From Steinernema hermaphroditum (taxonomy: Eukaryota > Nematoda > Chromadorea > Rhabditida > Steinernematidae), in the NCBI GenBank assembly GCA_030435675.1, contig CM059625.1:16926001-16990000 (forward strand): a stretch of 64,000 bases of DNA, in the 5' to 3' direction. The notes below the pieces were generated by a model that saw nothing but the letters and a program-made list of their open reading frames with translations, searched no databases and was not told the DNA's origin. Every line of letters begins with the position of its first letter. Position 1 is the stretch's first letter. Both the position numbers and the translations under genes were made by a program. Shown in pieces: positions 54,004 through 64,000 of the stretch.

Positions 54004-55341
54004 ACATACGTAATTCTTGCTTTTCCTTGAATAAATCGCATTGCTCTACCTAATGGAGAAGAACATTGTTGAAGGATCGTTTGCTGGAACGCGTTCTCTG
54101 CCATTTGCGTGGAACAAGTCGGAGTTTGTAATTTACCAGGAACAGCAGATCAGAAAGAAGCATGAGTATGCAGTATGACCGATCATTGCTTTGCTCCCTC
54201 ACGGTTTGTACGAATTCTTGCGAATGAGGTTGCAGCAACACGATATGCAAAAGAGTTTTGTTGTGCTGTGTCAGTTACGGTATTAAATCGAAATTTGAAT
54301 TCATCCGCACTCCATGGCCATATTTGCGATATAAACAGGTCATTGCGATAACTCTTTCCATCCAATAAGTTTACTCTAATCCTATTACATTTTTTGCACA
54401 TTCTTTAATCGCCTTTATGTCGCTCGCGCTATCTCTGGCAGTGTTCTCTCTGTTTTAGCTTGGGTTAGTTGAGACGGGAACAGTTACAAACGATGGGTTT
54501 CCGCTTCGCTGCTAAATTCACAATTGCCCCGCGTTGACCATTCCGGTTTACGGTGGACGCATCCTTGAGAAAAAGGGAAAGTAAAGCTCGTTCTTTGTTT
54601 CTTCCTTTCGTGTAAACATGTGTAGACAGCGGAAGGTGTGGTTGAAGATGCGGAATGTGGTTTTCCGTAGAGCACGTGACAGAGAGACGGAAGGAGCAGG
54701 TAAAGAGAAGTATACAGCAAAAGTGTGAATTGCTAGATGAAAACAAGAAGGCGAATCACGCGAAATGAGGGTGCCTCTTTGGACGGTTCGAGGCATGAAT
54801 CCTCATTATTCTAGAGATAATTGAATGAACAGATAGGATTCAATCATTCATATTGCGAAGTTCCTTAAGGCTCTTAGGCGATCATTTGATATTTCCCAAA
54901 TGACCTAAAAAACTCGTTATCCACATTTGTTCGAAGTCCTTCGATATCCAACCGATTTCTCACAAATGTCATTTCCCGATGATACCATGCTTCAAAAAAA
55001 AAACCTGAAACATCCGAACGACACATAGGTTCATTGCACTTGACCGCCAGAGATCAACCGGTTTGCAATGAGTACTGCCTTTATCCAGGCATTCTTCCCG
55101 GAGCAGCGGTAAAAAACCACCCTATGGGCGGATGTACTCGGATGAGGTGATTTAAATTATCACACGTGTAGATGGGTTTCATCGCGTGTCGTGTTTCAGA
55201 ACCACGTGTGCATTCAAGGCTAACCCCACTTGTGGAATCGTGCTGTCAATAAAGTACGTGCTACCCTGACCTTAGAGCTTCTTTTTCGATTCGTTTGCTG
55301 AAGTGCCCCAGGCTTCTCGCTACTTTGTATGTTTCAGATCC
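54004..55341. other. Intergenic before the membrane-protein gene
   Basis: No gene is supported. The acceptor TTTCAG ending at about 55337 is the likely trans-splice site of the next gene. Confidence 0.45.
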
Positions 55342-56489
55342 ATGAGCAAGCTAACTCTGGAAGAAGAAACAAAACATGCCCATATCCGCATATCTATTGG
55401 CTGTATCGCTAAGATCTGTGCCATATGGTTTACGGTATTCTTTGCCTTAGCCATTTGTGTAGCATTCGAAGACAACAGACCGAAGGTTTGGGACGTGGTA
55501 ACACCCAATGTGACAATGAGGATATGGTACGGATGGTCAGCAAATTTGTGCTACGTAAGGTTTATAAGCAACTGGCACTTAATGGAGTATATGCTTAGGT
55601 TGATGGTCCAGGTCAGGAGGACGGGCTGCTGTCTTTATTACGAGCAACTCAGCTGAGAGCGCCTCCTCATTATCTACTTCGATTTGCAGCGTTTTTCATA
55701 CTAACTGTTCTCATCGTCATATCTTTCTGTCGGATGGCCTGTTTCCTTAAGAAGAACATGAATGTTTCGTGGGCTATCCGTGTTTTTGTCGAAGTGCAAC
55801 CAATTATTTACGTGATAGCGCTGCTGTACACTTCTTTACTTTTGTTACTTAACAAGCACAAAGATCAGATCAGTAAGTGCACACTCAGTGAACCAGTACT
55901 CAAGCATTTTAGCAACCGAAACCTATATGTCCAATGTCGAAAGATTTTTCGCCTTCACATTGTCTCACATGGTTCTCCACACCATTCAAGATCACGTAGA
56001 CTCCATTTCATCGTGTGTATGTTTGCCGACCATAACTACTGAACTTGTCTTATCATTTGATTCTAGGCACGGACATGGAGAAACAGGCTGAGAGTTTTTT
56101 GCATATCGACAGTCGTAGCCACAGTCTATAAAGTGCTTCAGTCAACCCGTGATTTCGCTACAATGCCTGCATGTCACCCGAATAGCATGTGTTTCTGTCC
56201 GTATTCATGTAATTTGTATACTTTTTTAGTTCCACCAATGGATGCCGTCATGGAGTACTCCTGCTTGCTATCCATTTTAGTATTCTATTACTCAACTGTT
56301 TTCGATTTCGAAAACGTAGAAATTATCGTCTCCACGACTAACCTTGACCTGGATCCTAGTAACTGCCTTGCCGATTATACACCTCAGTATATGGACTCGT
56401 CAGTTTCGCCCAGAGGACACAAGGTTGGAAATATGGAACTTGGAGGCCAACTTATTGTAGTCGACGACGAATGTCTACAGAAGAGTTGA
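55342..56489 (+). CDS. Multi-pass membrane protein, FRAG1/DRAM/PGAP2-like, 324 aa
   Basis: Five exons: 55342-55554, 55599-55872, 55913-56016, 56067-56190, 56230-56489, 325 codons. About six hydrophobic segments are seen, including IAKICAIWFTVFFALAICVA, FAAFFILTVLIVISF, PIIYVIALLYTSLLLLL and the last one in MEYSCLLSILVFYYSTVF. The end pattern P-x-D-A-x-M-E-Y ... F-Y-x-S-T-x-F-D-F resembles the last helices of the FRAG1/DRAM/PGAP2 family (Golgi or lysosomal proteins linked to GPI-anchor remodelling or autophagy). This assignment is from pattern memory only. The fourth intron is ambiguous: a donor at 56191 gives a 39-bp intron, while one at 56173 gives a 57-bp intron and six residues fewer. The C-terminal tail is acidic and Cys-containing. 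Convergent with GMDS. Confidence 0.7.
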
Positions 56490-56994
56490 TATAGGAAAGA
56501 AGTACCGTTCAATTATTGTTTTTTATGCGGATGTTTGTACATATGATGAAGTTATAATTAGGATTGATCACAGGCGTACAAACCGATCGACAGCTACTTT
56601 CTTAACCGTCGTTTCTGCGCCCGCTCTGTGAGCGATTTTCGACGCATATAGTAGAAGACAACGCATATTGCATTACGTTTTTCGGCCACTTCATTTCGGA
56701 CCATCATTGTAAGTTCTGATTAAAACGCAGATCGGTACTTCGTGATAGTATCGAAATTCAAAAATACAGACATTTGCGCTCCAGACGCGTGCTGTGTTGG
56801 AAGACTTTTCGCCCTTCCAGTGCTCTCCGTCTTCCCCTCTCAGTGGCTCATTTCTCGCGTGCTATCACTTTAGTCACCAATTACCGTTTTTCCGACTTTG
56901 TTCCAATTACAATAATTTAATTTATAATTATAAGTTATTACTTCATGGATTTAATAATACCGTAGTCAATAATAAATAGGAATGCGCTGGCTCT
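56490..56994. other. Convergent intergenic region
   Basis: Between two stop codons. It should contain both 3'UTRs. No other feature seen. Confidence 0.5.
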
Positions 56995-58588
<1,594 letters not shown>

Positions 58589-59392
58589 CGTGCGCCACTG
58601 AATTTACAAAAAAATGTTTAGAAGTGTGCGCTCAAAGAACAGGCACAACAGCACGTCGGCCGACTTTTTGCCGTAAATAGGTTATAACACCAGAATCGGG
58701 TTCTTTCAACTCAGAGGAAAACAGGGCGCCAACGCGCTTTCAAGAATCCACGGGGCGCAAAGGTGAGCACAATGGCAAATCCAGCCGGTGGAATGGACGA
58801 ACGCAAACAGATAAGCGGAAAACATCCTGCGGGTGTGCTCGAGAGCGGACCGTACGTGGCAAAATCGATAGGACCCCAGCAGCAGCCCGGTGGTATACGG
58901 CCCCGGCAATCCGTGCATTAAGGCGCAAGTCACGCCGACGGGCACCAAACGATTCGTTGTGCCAGGAGTGTTCTCGAAAAAGTTGATCACTTATCCACGT
59001 AAATTTCATGGAATCCACTAAAAACTACTGGACGTTGTAAAAACGCTCCGATTGCTATCAGTGGAAGTGCGAATCCGTAAATAAACTATAGCATTTGTCG
59101 GTTGACGGCCGACAGTGTCGATGCGTCACTTCGACACTTAAGACCCGGTTAAAACCTCTAAGATATCATTATCTCTAGTTGATATATGGACAGAAATTGT
59201 AGTTTGGCAAGCTCCTTTGACTGTGAACACCGCATTATGTAAGATCGCGTTGTATGCGATGTGACGCGAGTGTGCTATTCAGAAACGTCACGATTTTGTT
59301 CCGAGTGCTGTTGTAGTTTAAATATTTCTCATTCATAACTTAGGTTACTGTACAGTTCATGAAATATTCAGTACTTGGTCGCACATACGCTA
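58589..59392. other. Intergenic between the SLC35B4-like gene and GMDS
   Basis: 803 bp, no gene supported. It is likely the GMDS promoter plus the 3'UTR of the transporter gene. A 94-aa minus frame (58706-58990) has no recognisable features. Confidence 0.45.
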
Positions 59393-60685
59393 TTACTCCT
59401 CTTTTTTCTTATTCCTGTTCTCCCAAGCGTCGCGAATCCAAATGCAGAACGAATCGTTGTAGAGAAACGTTCCAAGCGTTACCAGCATAAACGCCAGTCC
59501 ATGCAGTAATGTAAAACGATTGTCGAAAAAGATCACCGATAGCGAAAGACTCAAAAATTTCCTGAGAGTTGTAACCAAGGTCACATTCAGAGAGTCGGTT
59601 ACTGAAGTGAGCTTATAGACGTTCTTTATGCAAATCCACCTAAACGCTGTTTTTAAAAACTATGATGTTGTGAGGTACTTACTGGAATATGATAATCAGA
59701 ATTAGTTTGAATGCTGCCAACGGGACAGGGATCAGTGAATGCATGGGTGCGGTTAACATCGTGTCCTGCAGTCCAGTCGAAATTGATGGCCAGAGAGCCA
59801 GGAAGCCCGGCAATGACAGGAAATGCTAAATGTATAATGTACGAATTAAATGATGGAAAAAATAATCTTACAACATAGAACATGGCCTCCCTATCACCTC
59901 CCTTGCCGTATTTCACGTATAACCGTTGTTGGTAGTGGCCAAGAAACGAAGAAAATAGTAGCGCTCCAATTAGTAGGGTAATTCCTAAAATAGTGACAGT
60001 ATTAGCAAAGCTGATTGGCCGGAAACTTCGCCCATTTTGTTTGCTCTCTCTGCTCAATAACTCGTGCAGTTCGATACTTACCAATGCCTTGTTTTTGAAC
60101 AGTCATTCCGTGCGTACTACCGTTAATGTTGTCTGTGGATATACTTTCAAAGGTAAAAAGTATTATGCCAATGGTAACAATTGCAACAGAGAACAGCTTT
60201 TGCCTACTATAGGAGTGGCGTAACCACAATTTTCCAATGAGCAAGTTCGAGACGAGTCCGCCCTAAACATCAAATCTTAACTTAAAATATATAATGCGTC
60301 TTACCGATCGTATCATAATAACGAGAGGAATTGGAACGTTGTATGAGAGTGCATGGTTGTTGGCCGTGCTAACAAGAAAAAATATCACTACAATCGGTAA
60401 GTACGATCTGAAACAATTGTATTGCACAGAGGAAATAGTAAACGCCTCACACAATAGGAATTTTGTTTCGCACGGTAAAGAATCTTGCGGTGAATATAAT
60501 CCCATGTATAGATATAAATAGAAATGTGGCGAACGTCATCAGATCCATTGTTCTGGATGATCCCCTGAAATATGAATGTTGAAGGACACGTTAAGGTGAG
60601 GAAACTCCTACTTGCTTAATGATTCAACTGCGGCCATGCATCCTGTACAGCCGACGAGCGTTTTTAATACAACTGGTGTGGCCAT
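59393..60685 (-). CDS. SLC35B4: SLC35B4-type UDP-sugar transporter, 323 aa
   Basis: Seven exons on the minus strand: 60685-60612, 60564-60451, 60407-60305, 60262-60082, 59984-59875, 59825-59683, 59639-59393, 324 codons. The human protein is 331 aa. A Golgi/ER multi-pass antiporter expected to carry UDP-xylose and/or UDP-GlcNAc. Family marks in order: an MTFATFLFISIHG segment, VSTANNHALSYNVPIPLVI, MIRSGGLVSNLLIG, LYVKYGKGGDREAMFYHFLS, LPGFLALWPS, SVTDSLNVTLVTTLRKFLSL and FTLLHGLAFMLVTLGTFLY. The lysine-rich end KKKEE resembles a di-lysine ER/Golgi retrieval signal. The acceptor TATTTCAG ends five bases before the ATG. About ten hydrophobic helices. Confidence 0.92.
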
Positions 60686-61193
60686 TTCTCTGAAATACAG
60701 GAGGGATTGGTCTTAGCTGTCGCGAATAAACGCGTAAATACACGTTTGTTTAACTTCGAAGAACACACTGAAGTTTACCAGAGTCGAAGTTGTAGCCGCG
60801 ATAGTCTCTGAACCAATTATGCTTTTAAACTGCAGTGCTTTAAATTAGGAACCCTGCAAGTAACCTAAATGTATGTCTGCTGCAATTTACATTACACTGC
60901 TTATGTTACGTAGACATTTAATGATGTTATGACCAATTTAGCGCTGGTTGCACCCATTGCCATACAAATAGAGACAGCATCAGACGTTGCAGGGTCAGGT
61001 TTGTCAGGTTTTACCCGTATTGAGATTCTTTTGCATCGCATAAATGTACAGCATCGATTATCGTGAACGACGGTGAGACGAATGTTGACTGACTACGGTT
61101 TATCCAGATGTGTTTATAAACTTTCGACATCAACAACAACAACGAAACAACGATAGTGTACAATAACAGCAAATGAATCCAAGATCAACAACA
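60686..61193. other. Intergenic between PWP1 and the SLC35B4-like gene
   Basis: 508 bp with no supported gene. PWP1 and the transporter share a strand but the gap is longer than usual operon spacing. Confidence 0.5.
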
Positions 61194-62826
61194 TTACTGG
61201 AAAACAGCTCGCACGCCCGAGAACAGGCTAATATCAATCGGCTTGATGAGTCCGTTGAGCTCACCTCCCACAATGACAACGCTAGGGACATCGGGGCAGA
61301 ACTCCACTGTGTGCAGAGTGCCAAGGTCAAGCTCTTCGGAATGGGCGAGGGTACAGCCCGTTGGTTCGTTTTTCCAGACAGACAAAGTATTCTCTCCAAC
61401 GGTGACAAACAGGTCTTTGACCATATAGTTAAGCGATAGGCTTTCAACAGCGTGGCCGTCATAGGCCTTCACACTGTAGATTGGCTTGGTCAAGGCACGG
61501 GTATCGACGTAACGAATGTATCCTAAAAACAAAAAATATAATCGTATCTGGAACTAATCAAACTACCGTCTTCGCAAGCTATGTAGGCGCATGTGCTGTT
61601 GAAGGTGTCCCATTTGACCTTGTTGATCTCGGAATTGTTACCAAACCTCCAAGCTCCTGTGAGTACTCCATTCATTGTGGCACAGTCTACCACGGTAACG
61701 GTTCCGTCCATGGAGCCAGTCAGAAGAATGGCCTTCTCCGTTGGGTGCCAGGCAAGTGTCTGAGCCATTCCCTTGAAGCGGCCGAGAGCAGTCGACATTT
61801 CGGCCCTCTCCAAATCCCACAAAAGGAGTTGAGAGTCGGCGCCGCCTGAAGCGAGAACGTGCGGCATTAGCTCGTTCCAAGCCAAGCTAAGCACAGCCTG
61901 TTCGTGGCCCTTGGATTGCGGTTTCTTAGCCTTTTTCTTTCCCTTCTTGTTTCGCTCTAAACACTCGTGTAAACACTATCGTAGTTCCAGTTAAGCTTAC
62001 CGCTTTTGGGGGTCCCCAATGTGACGACAGACTCGGCCAAGTCGAGTATGTCCAAATCCCAGATAGTGATGTCGCCTTCGATGCTACCAACAGCCACCAA
62101 GTTTCCTTTCCGGTTGTCAGTTCCAGGATCGAACAGAATTCGCTCGACATGCAGAGCAGGAGATGGCAGATCGTAGTGGTGGTGCACATACCAATCCTTC
62201 TCGTCGTGGTTGTAAAGGTAGCAGACCAAAGCACTTTCATCCTAAATTTGCATTGAAACATAGGAGACAAACCCTAAGTCGCACCTCTTCACATTTAAGA
62301 GCAGCCACAAGATTGTCGTTTTCTTTGATTTCCAAATCCCCGGCATCCGATTCATTATCACTGTCAACGACATTCGTCATATAAGGATCATCACTGTTGT
62401 TGGCGTAGCACGCGATTCCGCGGAGACCTTCTCTACAATGTTAACTTGACTCGCGATCATGGATCAACTATCAACCTGTCATCCTTAGACTCTTCTTTGT
62501 CATAATCTTCCATTTTGTATTCATCGTCTTTGTCACCAGTGGCCTCAGCTAAATTCGTCATGGAACCCCGAAGACCTTTTTTTCCTTGCTGAGCTTCCGG
62601 TGTCTGCTCGCTGTCTGACGCCATATGCTCATCGTCGGACGTTTCATTAATACCAGCTAAAAAGCAAGAAAACTAAGGTAATTACACTGAAAGAGTTGCA
62701 GCGCTTGCCATTATCGATGAGCTGTCGAATCTCCTCGATTGGCAGCTTGACCTTTTCGGGTTTGGCTTTAGCCACTCCACGTTTTACCCAAACAGCGGAT
62801 GAGACAATATTGAGCTTAGTACTCAT
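61194..62826 (-). CDS. PWP1: PWP1, WD40 ribosome-biogenesis protein, 468 aa
   Basis: Six exons on the minus strand: 62826-62709, 62656-62476, 62432-62285, 62241-62001, 61956-61567, 61522-61194, 469 codons. PWP1 is a nucleolar WD-repeat factor acting on rDNA transcription and rRNA processing. It has the N-terminal VAWVKRGV-like segment (here SAVWVKRGVAKAKPEKVKL), a long acidic region (DSEQ to EESKDD), then NSDDPYMTN, LYNHDEKDWYVHHHYDLP, IWDLDILDLAESVVTLG, a basic KKGKKKAKKP linker, and WD blades including SGGADSQLLLWDLERA. The first intron (62708-62657) has a GC donor, ATG|GCAAGC. The ATG follows the acceptor GTTTTCAG by seven bases. The C-terminus is about 30 residues shorter than the human protein. 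Confidence 0.93.
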
Positions 62827-64000
62827 TTTTGATCTGAAAACGATAAGCAGATCATTGGGACAAGCGAAAGTTGTCAACATTAAGCGCTATAGTCTATGGA
62901 TCGCAAAAAAATAGACACTGTAAACAGCGTAATAGCGTCAAATTTTACATGCTACAATAAAAATTACTTTGGCTTCAAAATACAGGGAAATGTGTGTATA
63001 GTACAGGTGAAGGGCGATTGGAGAACGTCCGAACTTTCCACTGACGTGCGTCTTTTCGTGTCGGGATATGAAGCCGTCGATCGTCACATCCTATTATATC
63101 GTACAGTTTAAATGATTTGTCAGGATCATCATCGAAAGAAGAAGTGTCGTGTTTGTTGTTGGTACAGCACATGGCGCCAAACATGTAAACACATGGAGTG
63201 GATAGAACGGTATATATGGACCACTTATTTATATGTGTTTTGCAGTACATGAATGCTAAACTGTAACAATACTTCTTTATAAAAAAGCGCGTCAGATTGG
63301 TCAAACTGGGAATGGTAAATTGACGATGTTTTAAATGTCAATTATTAGTATGCTCACACTAGTGAAGTATTTGACGTTAGCGTACTTAGTGAATTTAAAA
63401 CACACAGAGCCTCGCAAGAACATGATGTTTTCGGGTTTTGGTACCGGGGAAAACCACATGAAAAACTTGGAAAAAAGCAACGTGCTAAACGATGTCGTGG
63501 TGCATGAACCTCATGTAACAAAACTCATTTTGATGGCTTCAAGGAACCGTTCTGGGATATATGTCAGGAAATGAGTTGAAGGACACCGCTTTCTTAGAGC
63601 ATACCGACCGTTTTTCGGAAGCCACTTATGCAAATGAAGTCGGCAATGTTCTAAGAAGCACAGGAAAATCCAGCGACTCCTCAGCCTGTGACACTCAACA
63701 TAATAAAATCGATACGCGAGTGAGGCGCCGTTAATTGGTGGCAGTGAACACTCTTTTTTTTTCAACGCAAAAACAGAAACCCTCGCCTGTTAAAGAGAGT
63801 AGAAGCAGAGGATTTTCGCTAACAGAGCACGGCACTCGCCCGCCTTGACTCCGCTAGAGACTAGTGTCTATCGACGCACACAGCTTCTATGCCGTTATTC
63901 TAATTACTATATGGACCAGTGCTTTTGCGAATCCTTCTCGCGTCCGATACCGTAACGGGCCATTGTTACCGTGCTACGTTTGAGCGTAATGACAGCTGAT
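62827..64000. other. Window end, no gene supported
   Basis: Only chance frames of up to 109 aa. It probably includes the PWP1 promoter next to 62840. Confidence 0.4.

Noticed and set aside
59393..62826. Operon of PWP1 with the SLC35B4-like gene (and GMDS)
   Set aside because: Gaps of about 0.5 and 0.8 kb exceed the usual 100-200 bp operon spacing in nematodes, and each gene has its own acceptor directly before its ATG, which fits independent trans-splicing as well.

Overview
The window is nuclear DNA from a nematode, most likely a rhabditine (clade V) species. I cannot name the species. The evidence is many genes cut into short exons by introns of about 42-50 bp with TTTTCAG/TTTTAG acceptors, start codons a few bases after an unpaired acceptor (as expected for spliced-leader trans-splicing), and nematode-type families (a DM-domain regulator, an F-box-like MDSVP protein, a possible MSP-like fold). 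I rebuilt the exon-intron structures by hand. In all thirteen main spliced genes the exon lengths sum to an intact reading frame.

Layout. 0-3.8 kb holds no clear gene, but has a short retroelement with a target-site duplication and a 552-bp palindromic DNA transposon. 3.9-5.4 kb: histidine acid phosphatase (+). 7.0-7.9 kb: F-box-like gene with a one-base frame break (+). 8.05-8.27 kb: candidate secreted six-cysteine peptide. 8.3-9.3 kb: ALKBH6 (+). 9.5-14.4 kb: plasma-membrane Ca2+-ATPase in 16 coding exons (-). 18.4-19.7 kb: COX10 (-). 20.9-24.2 kb: ST7 (+), with a possible alternative first exon. 24.8-31.5 kb: MON2 in 28 exons (+). 31.5-39.6 kb: gene-poor, with a second foldback element and one candidate microprotein. 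39.7-42.1 kb: DM-domain factor (+). 46.0-47.1 kb: novel secreted Gln-rich protein (+). 48.8-49.5 kb: two identical tRNA-Arg(ACG) genes in inverted orientation. 50.0-50.3 kb: possible MSP-like coding segment. 51.0-52.6 kb: purine nucleoside phosphorylase (+). 53.5-54.0 kb: second retroelement copy with a 13-bp target-site duplication. 55.3-56.5 kb: multi-pass FRAG1/DRAM-like membrane protein (+). 57.0-58.6 kb: GDP-mannose 4,6-dehydratase (-). 59.4-60.7 kb: SLC35B4-type nucleotide-sugar transporter (-). 61.2-62.8 kb: PWP1 WD40 protein (-). The last 1.2 kb has no gene I can support.

The genes do not form one pathway. Most are housekeeping: Ca2+ export, haem A synthesis, endosome-Golgi traffic, purine salvage, sugar-nucleotide supply and ribosome biogenesis. 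GMDS and the SLC35B4-type carrier lie next to each other on the minus strand and both serve glycosylation, but their spacing (about 0.8 kb) does not suggest an operon. The most unusual genome-level features are five GC-AG introns among about 104, a short non-LTR-type repeat family (five copies), two foldback transposons with tandem-repeat arms, and several small or secreted ORFs without a family.
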